A DNA stretch of 10,066 nucleotides from Clostridiales bacterium UBA6363 (lineage in GTDB: Bacteria > Bacillota > Clostridia > UBA1381), in contig DJRJ01000103.1 of NCBI GenBank assembly GCA_002438865.1, positions 4,190 through 14,255 on the forward strand. Direction: 5' to 3'. Position 1 is the stretch's first letter. Every line of letters starts with the position of its first letter. Shown piece after piece: positions 1 to 7,461 of the stretch. Below the pieces are notes generated by a model that saw only the letters and a list, made by a program, of their open reading frames with translations, was not told the DNA's origin and searched no databases. Position numbers and translations under genes: made by a program.

Positions 1-356
1 AACAAATATGCCTTTACGCCGTTTGCCGCAAGCACCTTAGCCGTTTCCTCCGCAAACAGTCTTGAGCAATGGCGTGTGTCATAGCCTATAAGCACGCCCG
101 CACGGGCGGCGTCCGCACCCTCGTCATTTACATACTTTGCCACGCCCATGCTTGCACGGCGCACATTGTATACGTTCATTCGGTTTGTGCCTGCGCCGAG
201 TATTCCCCGCATACCTGCAGTACCAAACTCTAACTCACGGTAAAAGCGTTCTTCTATTTCTTTTTCATTATCCGAAATCGATTTAAGCTCTGCCTTTGTT
301 TCCTCGTCCACCGCCGGCGAATTGAGCCATCTTTCATATATTTTCTTAAAATCCAT
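1..356 (-). CDS. Phospho-sugar mutase (phosphoglucomutase/phosphomannomutase family), N-terminal part
   Basis: This is the first 118 codons of an alpha-D-phosphohexomutase; the rest lies beyond base 1. The family interconverts hexose 1- and 6-phosphates in the cytoplasm through a phosphoserine, feeding glycolysis and cell-wall or glycogen precursors. Visible hallmarks are LEFGTAGMRG (about residues 42-51) followed by GAGTNRMN, typical of the long PgcA-like phospho-sugar mutases of Firmicutes, and GYDTRHCS (91-98) in the first Rossmann-like domain. The catalytic serine motif (TASHNP-type) would come later and cannot be checked. The ATG at 356 is supported by an AAGGAAGGA ribosome binding site (368-376) about 11 bases upstream, and by the promoter at 407-435. 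Full-length members are about 560-580 residues, so only a fifth is seen. It could be annotated pgcA or pgm; substrate specificity is not decidable from this fragment. Confidence 0.9.
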   Translation of the reverse strand, partial: MDFKKIYERWLNSPAVDEETKAELKSISDNEKEIEERFYRELEFGTAGMRGILGAGTNRMNVYNVRRASMGVAKYVNDEGADAARAGVLIGYDTRHCSRLFAEETAKVLAANGVKAYL

Positions 357-382
357 AAAAATATCAGTCCTTCCTTAATACG

Positions 383-399
383 TGTGCAAAACTTGCACA
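383..399. promoter_or_regulatory. Inverted repeat (candidate operator) at the mutase transcription start
   Basis: The sequence TGTGCAA-AAC-TTGCACA is a perfect 7-bp inverted repeat with a 3-bp centre. It begins about 8 bases downstream of the minus-strand -10 element, so it covers roughly +2 to +18 of the predicted mutase transcript. That position suits a repressor operator that blocks initiation. It could also fold as a short 5' hairpin in the mRNA. The regulator is unknown. Confidence 0.5.
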
Positions 400-406
400 T
401 ATACTT

Positions 407-435
407 ATTATATAATATTTTTTCTCTTTTTTCAA
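407..435 (-). promoter_or_regulatory. Sigma-A type promoter of the phospho-sugar mutase gene
   Basis: Read on the minus strand, TTGAAA (435-430) and a perfect TATAAT (412-407) are separated by exactly 17 bp of A-rich sequence. The predicted start is near base 400, giving a leader of about 45 nt before the ATG at 356. This is the best promoter match in the window. Confidence 0.85.
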
Positions 436-472
436 CCGATTTATTAAAATTTGTTGTATGTATACTTAATAA

Positions 473-482
473 ATTTGCAAAT
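473..482. repeat. Short palindrome ATTTGCAAAT in the divergent intergenic region
   Basis: A perfect 10-bp palindrome lies midway between the divergent mutase and rhamnosidase genes. It shares the TTGCA core with the inverted repeat at 383-399 and with TTGCACA at 556-562. In AT-rich DNA this may be chance. The rest of 436-584 shows no gene. Confidence 0.25.
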
Positions 483-584
483 CATACCTTAAAAGTACAA
501 GTTTTTGGTTATTGTAAACAAAACATCTTAAAATCAGACATACTAAAGCATAACATTGCACATAGCAACTTTTATATTATGCGG

Positions 585-614
585 TATAATTAAAATAAGA
601 ATAATAACAGGAGG
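585..614 (+). promoter_or_regulatory. -10 element and ribosome binding site of the rhamnosidase gene
   Basis: A perfect TATAAT sits at 585-590, giving a predicted start near 597 and a leader of under 30 nt. The ribosome binding site AGGAGG is at 609-614, 10 bases before the ATG at 625. No good -35 lies at the right distance: the only TTGCAC (556-561) is 23 bp away. A strong -10 without a -35 suggests dependence on an activator, as is common for sugar-inducible glycosidase genes. That is inference. Confidence 0.55.
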
Positions 615-624
615 ATTTATATTT

Positions 625-3600
625 ATGGCATTGAAAAAGATTTTATCCAAAGCCTTAGCGGTCTTAATGACTGCCGCAATATTCGCATCGGCAACGCCCG
701 TTTTGGGATATGCCGCAAACGAAAGCGGTATTGCGCAGACATCAACGATGAGGATTGCGGATATGAAAACGGACGGGTTAATCAATCCTATCGGGATTGA
801 CAGCGAAAAACCGCTGTTCTCTTATACCCTTGCCGACAACTCCGTAAGAGGGCAGAAACAAACCTCATACCGAATTACCGTTGCGGCCTCGGAGGACAAC
901 CTTTTAAACGGTACATACGTATGGGACAGCGGTGAAATATCTTCCGACGAAACCGCAAACATTTCGTATGAGGGTTCTGCTTTGGCGGCGTCAACAAGAT
1001 ATTTCTGGCGTGCGGAGGCTAAAGACAAAGACGGAAAATCCGCCGTTTCCGATATTGCATATTTTGAAACGGGTCTTATGAATTCCGGCTGGTCGGACGC
1101 ACAATGGATAACCAAAACAGACGCAAAAGGGTCGGGGTATTTTACCGACACAACCTTCACGATTGACCTTGATTTTAAAATCGTCGCAAAAACCGCCTCA
1201 TTCCTTTTCGGCGCAAAGGGTTCGGGAGATTTTTATATGTGGCAGATTTCAGCCAAAGACGATAAAAACAATATATTGTTTCTCCCTCAGCCATGCGTAA
1301 ACGGCAGTTTTAACGGATACCTTGAATGGCACCCGATAACGTCCGATACAACATGGGGCGTTGACGACTATGCGCATATGACAATTGATGTCGCTGAGGG
1401 AACAATTAAAACATATTTTGACGGCAAGCTTGCAACAACGACGAAAAGAGAGCCGTTTGAGCTTGGTTACATAGGTTTCAGAAAGCCCGGCGACGAAAAA
1501 ATGATGTTTGATAATATTGTTATTAAAGACAGCAACAAAAATATCATTTATTCAGAGGATTTTTCGGGGACCTCCGTTGACGGATTTGAAAAAGATTTAA
1601 CAATAACCGACGGAACGTTAGACCTCAGCGGTACTGACGGTTTGGGCGTCGTTCTCAGATACGGCGATACGGTAACCGAGTCATCACCTATGTTCAGACG
1701 TGAATTTTCCGCCGATGAAAACAAAACCATATCCAACGCACGGCTTTATATTACCTCCGCCGGAATTTACAGAGCGTTTATCAACGGCAAAAAAGTAACC
1801 GACAGCTACTTAAACCCCGGAATGACGGCATATGACGACCACATTATGTATCAGACCTATGACGTCACAAACCTCTTAAACGACAAAGGCAAAAACGCAA
1901 TCGGCGTATACTTGGGACACGGCTGGTGGAACAGAGCGTTAAGGAATTTCGGCAGCAGACTTCACATATATTCAAAGCTTTTAATTGAATATTCGGACGG
2001 AACAAGCGACGTTGTCGTTACCGACAACGCCTGGAAATTCTACAGAAACGGTCCGATTTCGGACGATGATATTTTTAACGGATTTAAGTTTGACGGACAA
2101 GTTGAAGAAGCTATGAGCGGCTGGAACGAACCGAATTATGACGACAGTGCTTGGGAAAGCGTTGCTGCTTCTGCTCCGAATAAAATCGTTTCAAACGGTC
2201 AGACGCCCAATGTCATTGCACAGAATATCCCTTTAATAAAGAACACAATAACGCTCGATGCAATTTCGGTTACCGAGCCGGAGGACGGCGTTTATGTATA
2301 CGATTTCGGGCAGAACATTGCCGGCGTTGCACGGATTACCGCCGCCGCACCGGCAGGCACAACGGTAAAGCTGCGCCATGCCGAGATTTTAAACCTTGAA
2401 AATATGGCAAACGCCACAGGTATACCCGGAACAATATACACGGGTAATCTCCCGAGAGCGGACGCAACGGATACTTACGTATTCCGAGGTGACGCAGACG
2501 GCGAAACCTTTGAGCCATTCTTTACATATCACGGTTTCAGGTATCTTGAAATAACAGGTCTTGACGAGCCTATACCGATTGAAAATGTAAAAGCGCTGCT
2601 TATTATGAGCGATCTTGAGCAGACAAGCACATTTACGTCATCAAACGAGCTTGTAAACAGGCTTTATTTAAACTCGCTCTGGAGCGCACGTGATAACTTT
2701 TTAAGCGTACCTACCGACTGTCCGCAAAGAGGTGAGCGTTTCGGCTGGACGGGCGACGCTCAGATATTTGCAAAAACAGGCTCATATATGATGGACGTCA
2801 ACGCTTTCTATCAGAAATATTGTATGGATATGCGTGACACCTCCTACAACAACACCATAATTGCCGATGTTTCGCCTGCATCTGTCGGCAACGGCTGGTG
2901 GGGTTCGGGCGACAGAACGGGCGCTACCAACGGCTGGGGCGACGCAATTGCGATTATCCCCTATCAGATATACAAGCAATACGGGAATGCCCGTATTTTA
3001 GAAGAAAACTACGAAACAATCTGCAACTGGATGAATTATCTTGTATCGACAAGTACGGATTATGTCCGTGACCAAAGCTGGACGGGCGACTGGATGAGCA
3101 TTGAAAAGACTCCGATAGCGGTAACAGATACTGCTTTTTGCGCATACACCGCCTCAATTCTCGCTGAGATTGCCGAGGTATTGGGAAAAACAGAGGACGC
3201 AGCAAAATACACCGATATTTATAACAAATACCGAACCGCATGGCGTGAAAACTTCCTTGAAGATGACGGCTGTACCACAAAGTGTGGAACGCAGACATCA
3301 TATCTGCTCGGAATAAAGTTCGGACTTTTCAACGAGGACGAAATCCCCGGAGCGGCTAAAAATCTTGCAAAGGACATTAAGTCACGCGATTACCACCTGA
3401 CAACGGGATTTTTAGGCTTAAGCTACTTAAACCCCATTCTTTCCGACACGGGATATACGGACGTTGCATACAAGCTCCTTGAACAGACAAGCCGTCCGTC
3501 CTGGCTCTACAGCGTAAGCCACGGTGCAACAACCATATGGGAAAGCTGGAATGCAATGAGATTTTACGAGGACGGATCATGCTCCGCAAATGCGGAATCG

Positions 3601-6126
3601 CATAATCACTTCTCATACGGTGCGGTTTCCGAATGGCTTTTCTGTGACGTTTTGGGTATTGAAAGAGATGATGAAACAAGCAATTCTTTCAAGCACTTTA
3701 TATTAAAACCCGAACCCGGCGGCACATTCACGTATGCAGAAGGCTCGTACAAGTCGATAAGGGGTAATATAGAGAGCAAATGGGTGCTTGACAGAGAAAC
3801 AAATTCGCTTGTTTACAGCGCATCTGTTCCTGCCAACACAACTGCAACGCTCTACCTCCCCTGCGATGAAAACGCCGCTGTTTATGAAAGCGGCAACCCT
3901 GCGGCAAGCGCTGAGGGCGTAACGTTTGTAAAGTATGAAAACGGATGTGCCGTTTTCAATCTGGATAGCGGTTCATACTCGTTTACAACAGCTTACAATG
4001 CAGAAAACAACATGATTACATCTGTTAATCTCTCAAAGAACATAGATGTTGCGGCAACCTTTACGGTTGAGGGACAGGAATACACAACGGACACGGTTAC
4101 AGATATTTCAACCGAACCTATCACAATTAAAGCGGTATGCAACGAGGACGGCTACACGTTCAGTCATTTTGAAGATGACAAAAACAACGTTTATCCCAAC
4201 GAAACCGCTTTTTCGGGTGACAACTCGCTGACTGCGGTATTTGCCTACAGCGGTACGGACGACGGTAACAGTAATAAGAAAACACTGAATATTACCGGCG
4301 AGGACGGAATAAAAATCAAGGTAAACGGCGAGGAACACACTCTCCCGTTCACAGGCGAATACGACAAAGGAACATTCCTTAAAATCGAAGTGACGGGGGT
4401 TCCGTTTACCAAAGAATTTTTGGATATGTCCTCCATAAAAGGCAAAGGCAGCACCGTATATATCGCTCCGATGCAAGATATTTCAGCCGTGGTAAACTTG
4501 AGAGAAGAAAGAAACCGTGAAGGTTATGACATCTTCTTTGATTTTAACAATAATCTTGAGGACTGGTGGGAGGAAAATGTAATATTAAAACACGAGCCGG
4601 GTTATATGCGATACACTTCAAAATTATTGAACGGCGATACATACGACCCGAGAGCCTGGTATCGGTTTAAGGACAATGCATTGAGCGTAACCAAGGGACA
4701 GTACCTCAAAGCAAGCGATTATGACAGTCTTATTGTAGGGTTTATAGCAGATGAGGTCAGCAAAAATTCCATGCCTAACCTGTTCATCTGCACCGAAGAT
4801 AAACCCTCTTACGTAAATCCGGTAAGAAAAAGAGACGCTGACAAAGCCGTTACAACGGATATGGCAGACGGTAAAACTCTGCACGAGATAAAATTCAGTC
4901 TCGGCGACTGGGATGCATGGACGGGAAATATCAAAAATATTTACCTTGACATAGTCGGAGATGTTTATGCGGACCTCAGAGTAGACTATATCAGATTAAA
5001 GCACAGAAACTTAAATCTCACGGTAAAAGCAAATCCTGCCGATACGGGAACTGTTTATAGCTATATACCGGGGTCGCACGTAGACCTTACCGCTCTTGCG
5101 GTTGATGATGATTTCCTCGGATATTCAACAGAGCCCGGAAGTACGGATTACATTACATCTCTGGAGCTTACCGAGGACACCGTAATTTACGCAAACTACA
5201 AGGAAAAAGAGAGAAAATCGCTCATATGGGATTTTGACGACAACACAAAACAGGGCTGGCAGGTATGGAACGGCACACTGACTGTCAACAACGGCATTGC
5301 AAAAGTCACATACAAAACCACCACAGGCGATGCAATATTCCTGAGCGGTGATATAAACGTTCCGGCATCGGATTACAAGTATCTTGTTGCCGACCTCCGC
5401 CACAACGTGCCGAGCGGTCAGACGGGGACAAAATCATTTGAAACGTTTTTCTTAAAGAGCGATCAGGGCGGCTGGGGCGAAGATAATAAAGTAACAACAA
5501 CCTTACTCCCCTCGTCAAGCGATTTCAAGACCTATATTATGGATTTGTCATCGAACAAAAACTGGAACGGTACAATAAAGCAGGTACGAATTGACCCGTT
5601 CGAGCAAAAATCACCGAGTACCGACAATCCGTATTATTACGAGGTTGATAAAATTATGCTCTGTGAGGAGGCATTTATCACCTTTAACCCGAACGGTGGC
5701 GCGGGATCGGCTGTAAGCGTCGGACTGCCTGCGGGTATGGATATAAACGTTTCCGATTATGCAAGCGTTCCGACACGCGAGGGATATAACTTCCTCGGCT
5801 GGTCCAAGAACGGAAAGGATATAATAACTACATTAAATACCTCAACTGATACAACCCTGTATGCGGTTTGGGAAAAGATACCCGAAATCACGCTTACGGC
5901 ATCAAGTGTTCAGATAAGCAATTGCAATGAGGGAATGTTGATTATAGCAAGCTATAACGGATCGGTGCTTGTGAATGTAAAAATTATAGACCTCAGCGAA
6001 AAAACTTCTTCCACCTTTGAAGAAGCGGGTCTTAATACAAACGGCTGTGATCAGGTGCGTGCATTTGCATTTAAAAACTTTTCATCAATGATACCCGTTT
6101 GCGATAAAAAATCAATAAACTTATAA
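625..6126 (+). CDS. Secreted multimodular GH78 alpha-L-rhamnosidase (1833 aa)
   Basis: This exported inverting glycosidase should release terminal alpha-L-rhamnose from pectic rhamnogalacturonan or plant rhamnosides. A signal peptide (about 1-30, cut near GYA-AN) leads. Next is the GH78 N-terminal Fn3-like domain (42-150), interrupted by a LamG/concanavalin-like insert (about 172-346). The rhamnosidase N-domain follows (about 356-530) and DFGQN is at 560-564. The (alpha/alpha)6 catalytic domain spans about 665-1015. Its motif DCPQRGERFGWTGDA (698-712) contains the likely general acid Glu704. GATTIWESW (967-975) contains the likely general base Glu973. A beta-sandwich cap follows (about 1020-1125). 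The tail has beta-repeats (about 1126-1292), two related carbohydrate-binding-like sandwiches (about 1301-1462 and 1532-1683), an InlB-type repeat (1684-1751) and a clostridial C-terminal domain (1752-1833). No LPXTG anchor or dockerin is seen. Start chosen at 625, not the in-frame ATG at 556, because of AGGAGG at 609 and the signal peptide. Most GH78 enzymes are 700-1100 residues. Confidence 0.95.
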   Translation: MALKKILSKALAVLMTAAIFASATPVLGYAANESGIAQTSTMRIADMKTDGLINPIGIDSEKPLFSYTLADNSVRGQKQTSYRITVAASEDNLLNGTYVWDSGEISSDETANISYEGSALAASTRYFWRAEAKDKDGKSAVSDIAYFETGLMNSGWSDAQWITKTDAKGSGYFTDTTFTIDLDFKIVAKTASFLFGAKGSGDFYMWQISAKDDKNNILFLPQPCVNGSFNGYLEWHPITSDTTWGVDDYAHMTIDVAEGTIKTYFDGKLATTTKREPFELGYIGFRKPGDEKMMFDNIVIKDSNKNIIYSEDFSGTSVDGFEKDLTITDGTLDLSGTDGLGVVLRYGDTVTESSPMFRREFSADENKTISNARLYITSAGIYRAFINGKKVTDSYLNPGMTAYDDHIMYQTYDVTNLLNDKGKNAIGVYLGHGWWNRALRNFGSRLHIYSKLLIEYSDGTSDVVVTDNAWKFYRNGPISDDDIFNGFKFDGQVEEAMSGWNEPNYDDSAWESVAASAPNKIVSNGQTPNVIAQNIPLIKNTITLDAISVTEPEDGVYVYDFGQNIAGVARITAAAPAGTTVKLRHAEILNLENMANATGIPGTIYTGNLPRADATDTYVFRGDADGETFEPFFTYHGFRYLEITGLDEPIPIENVKALLIMSDLEQTSTFTSSNELVNRLYLNSLWSARDNFLSVPTDCPQRGERFGWTGDAQIFAKTGSYMMDVNAFYQKYCMDMRDTSYNNTIIADVSPASVGNGWWGSGDRTGATNGWGDAIAIIPYQIYKQYGNARILEENYETICNWMNYLVSTSTDYVRDQSWTGDWMSIEKTPIAVTDTAFCAYTASILAEIAEVLGKTEDAAKYTDIYNKYRTAWRENFLEDDGCTTKCGTQTSYLLGIKFGLFNEDEIPGAAKNLAKDIKSRDYHLTTGFLGLSYLNPILSDTGYTDVAYKLLEQTSRPSWLYSVSHGATTIWESWNAMRFYEDGSCSANAESHNHFSYGAVSEWLFCDVLGIERDDETSNSFKHFILKPEPGGTFTYAEGSYKSIRGNIESKWVLDRETNSLVYSASVPANTTATLYLPCDENAAVYESGNPAASAEGVTFVKYENGCAVFNLDSGSYSFTTAYNAENNMITSVNLSKNIDVAATFTVEGQEYTTDTVTDISTEPITIKAVCNEDGYTFSHFEDDKNNVYPNETAFSGDNSLTAVFAYSGTDDGNSNKKTLNITGEDGIKIKVNGEEHTLPFTGEYDKGTFLKIEVTGVPFTKEFLDMSSIKGKGSTVYIAPMQDISAVVNLREERNREGYDIFFDFNNNLEDWWEENVILKHEPGYMRYTSKLLNGDTYDPRAWYRFKDNALSVTKGQYLKASDYDSLIVGFIADEVSKNSMPNLFICTEDKPSYVNPVRKRDADKAVTTDMADGKTLHEIKFSLGDWDAWTGNIKNIYLDIVGDVYADLRVDYIRLKHRNLNLTVKANPADTGTVYSYIPGSHVDLTALAVDDDFLGYSTEPGSTDYITSLELTEDTVIYANYKEKERKSLIWDFDDNTKQGWQVWNGTLTVNNGIAKVTYKTTTGDAIFLSGDINVPASDYKYLVADLRHNVPSGQTGTKSFETFFLKSDQGGWGEDNKVTTTLLPSSSDFKTYIMDLSSNKNWNGTIKQVRIDPFEQKSPSTDNPYYYEVDKIMLCEEAFITFNPNGGAGSAVSVGLPAGMDINVSDYASVPTREGYNFLGWSKNGKDIITTLNTSTDTTLYAVWEKIPEITLTASSVQISNCNEGMLIIASYNGSVLVNVKIIDLSEKTSSTFEEAGLNTNGCDQVRAFAFKNFSSMIPVCDKKSINL

Positions 6127-6139
6127 AATTCAAGCGACG

Positions 6140-6176
6140 GCAGAACAGCCGAATTTCCTCGGCTGTTCTGCTTTTT
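6140..6176 (+). terminator. Intrinsic terminator of the rhamnosidase gene
   Basis: A perfect 13-bp stem, GCAGAACAGCCGA (6140-6152) with TCGGCTGTTCTGC (6159-6171), has a 6-nt loop and is followed by TTTTT (6172-6176). It begins 13 bases after the rhamnosidase stop codon. Confidence 0.95.
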
Positions 6177-6180
6177 GCAT

Positions 6181-6215
6181 ACAGAAAAGAAAGCCGCCAT
6201 CATGACGACTTTCTT
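6181..6215 (-). terminator. Intrinsic terminator of the SHOCT membrane-protein operon
   Basis: On the minus strand, AAGAAAGTCGTC (6215-6204) pairs with GGCGGCTTTCTT (6198-6187). This gives 12 bp with two G-U wobbles around a 5-nt loop, followed by TTTTCTGT (6188-6181). The mismatches become allowed wobbles only on the minus strand, which supports that orientation. It lies about 50 bp after the stop of the gene at 6265-7008 and faces the plus-strand terminator only 5 bp away. Confidence 0.7.
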
Positions 6216-6264
6216 ACGTGATATGTTTTCCTAATAATCTATGTATGTTTTTGTAGCAAAACAT

Positions 6265-7008
6265 TTACAAGTTTCTAATTATTTCTGCCCTCTGTGTTTG
6301 GTATTCTTCTTCTGTAATCATACCAAGTTCAAATTTTTCTTTTAATATTTTTAAGGACTGCTCTGGAGAATTTTTACCATCAGTTTTTAGGGTAGTTGTT
6401 ACACCGAATAACAACAAAGATGTATATAGACCAATATATCCTAATATTGACATCGGAACAGTAAATAAATATAGATATGCTCGGTCTGAAATATACCACC
6501 CTAAATTTGAAAAGAAAATTAAAATATGAGGTATTTCACTAACGATGCCAATCAGCATTGCAACTGTAATAAGTTTTTTATTTAGCATTCCTTTTAGAGC
6601 ATTTGATAAAACAACTATAAAAGAAACCGTTAGAACAATCTTAAAAATAAAATAAAGCAAATCAAATATGTCAGAAACATAAAAACCATATAAAAAACGT
6701 TCCAATATTGCAAAAAGATTATAAAGAGCAACTAATCCAAAAATCGCAGGAACAATACCTGTCGCTTTAAGATTTTTATGAAATTTGGTTAAATATACCA
6801 CTAACAAAACAGGTGGGACTATTTTTAATAAAAAGAATATTAATCCAAAGAATGACGGGAATCTAATTTCGATGTTATAATCCCATCCATATCTCATAAA
6901 ATATGTAAAGCAACTTAATGCAGTAAAGATAAGTGTAAACAAAGATACAATTATAGTAGTTTTTTCACTGATTTTCTTTTGAATATTTATAATAAAGTTA
7001 TTCACCAT
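6265..7008 (-). CDS. Polytopic membrane protein with C-terminal SHOCT motif (247 aa)
   Basis: I recognise no named family beyond the tail. The protein has about six hydrophobic segments (roughly 17-38, 53-74, 86-104, 113-137, 146-167 and 178-204). A short hydrophilic linker leads to a C-terminal SHOCT (short C-terminal domain) motif at 215-247, with LKEKFELGMITEEEYQTQR as its core. SHOCT motifs are thought to mediate oligomerisation or attachment to partners; the biochemical role here is unknown. The start at 7008 is supported by GAGGTGA (7018-7012), which overlaps the stop codon of the upstream gene 8 bp away, so the two are probably translationally coupled. Base composition is clearly more AT-rich than the mltG operon or the rhamnosidase, with many ATA, AAA and TTA codons, which suggests a different history. 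A terminator follows at 6181-6215. Confidence 0.8.
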   Translation of the reverse strand: MVNNFIINIQKKISEKTTIIVSLFTLIFTALSCFTYFMRYGWDYNIEIRFPSFFGLIFFLLKIVPPVLLVVYLTKFHKNLKATGIVPAIFGLVALYNLFAILERFLYGFYVSDIFDLLYFIFKIVLTVSFIVVLSNALKGMLNKKLITVAMLIGIVSEIPHILIFFSNLGWYISDRAYLYLFTVPMSILGYIGLYTSLLLFGVTTTLKTDGKNSPEQSLKILKEKFELGMITEEEYQTQRAEIIRNL

Positions 7009-7016
7009 TCTTCACC

Positions 7017-7403
7017 TCATTTGTTATCTTCTTTTGCAAGCGCTTGTTGATATTCTTCCTCTGTAATTAGATCTTGCGAACGTAGTCTCTCTAATTTTTC
7101 AATACGCTCTGTTTCCACTTTATCCTGCGCAACTGACGTTCTTGCTCCACCACGCGTATTTCTTTCAATATCACAGGCTTTGTCTATAAGTTCACCAAAG
7201 CCGTACATAAAAAAACTGCTTATCCATGACATAAGTGGTCCAACAAACAAAAATATGATTCCAAGAATGATATAGAGTTCTTTATCATATGCAGCTGTAG
7301 CAATTGAAAACATTACTATTGCAATAAATACATATGCAACAATCCCCACCCAACACAGAATATTAGCCAATGATTTAATTTTCTTACCGATGTTATCAAA
7401 CAT
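7017..7403 (-). CDS. Small two-TM membrane protein with C-terminal SHOCT motif (128 aa)
   Basis: This small hypothetical protein has two transmembrane segments (about 13-36 and 43-67). The second ends in a conserved-looking GPLMSWISSFFMYGFGELIDK stretch common in short Clostridia proteins of this type. A polar linker then leads to a SHOCT motif (about 101-124, LRSQDLITEEEYQQALAK). The shared ITEEEYQ core with the next gene suggests the two tails may interact with each other or with a common partner; this is inference. The ATG at 7403 has a strong AAGGAGGG ribosome binding site (7418-7411) 7 bases upstream. The gene is first in a two-gene operon and lies directly downstream of the structured leader and terminator at 7433-7582, so expression probably depends on readthrough. 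Function unknown. Confidence 0.82.
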   Translation of the reverse strand: MFDNIGKKIKSLANILCWVGIVAYVFIAIVMFSIATAAYDKELYIILGIIFLFVGPLMSWISSFFMYGFGELIDKACDIERNTRGGARTSVAQDKVETERIEKLERLRSQDLITEEEYQQALAKEDNK

Positions 7404-7410
7404 AACAACG

Positions 7411-7418
7411 CCCTCCTT
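7411..7418 (-). promoter_or_regulatory. Ribosome binding site of the first SHOCT gene
   Basis: AAGGAGGG on the minus strand lies 7 bases before the ATG at 7403 and fixes that start. It sits only about 14 bases after the run of six T that ends the leader terminator, so no independent promoter fits between terminator and gene. Confidence 0.85.
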
Positions 7419-7432
7419 AAAATAAATTAATT

Positions 7433-7461
7433 AAAAAATGTGCCAGCCAAAAGCTGACACA
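7433..7461 (-). terminator. Leader terminator ahead of the SHOCT operon
   Basis: On the minus strand GTGTCAGC (7460-7453) pairs with GCTGGCAC (7447-7440) across a 5-nt TTTTG loop. This is 8 bp with one G-U, extended by an A-T closing pair at 7461/7439, and then TTTTTT (7438-7433). It stands between the leader promoter and the first ribosome binding site, the position of an attenuator. Confidence 0.85.

Noticed and set aside
556..590. TTGCAC (556-561) as the -35 of the rhamnosidase promoter
   Set aside because: The spacing to TATAAT is 23 bp, too long for sigma-A; it is treated as a possible regulator site instead.
384..593. Open frame of 69 codons on the plus strand in the divergent intergenic region
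   Set aside because: It runs through the mutase promoter, is AT-rich, has no ribosome binding site, and its product shows no domain.
556..624. Upstream in-frame ATG extending the rhamnosidase by 23 residues
   Set aside because: It lies before the -10 element, has no ribosome binding site, and would place hydrophobic non-signal residues ahead of a clear signal peptide that starts at 625 behind AGGAGG.
4108..4476. 122-codon minus-strand frame inside the rhamnosidase
   Set aside because: It is a shadow of the plus-strand coding frame, with no ribosome binding site or recognisable domain.
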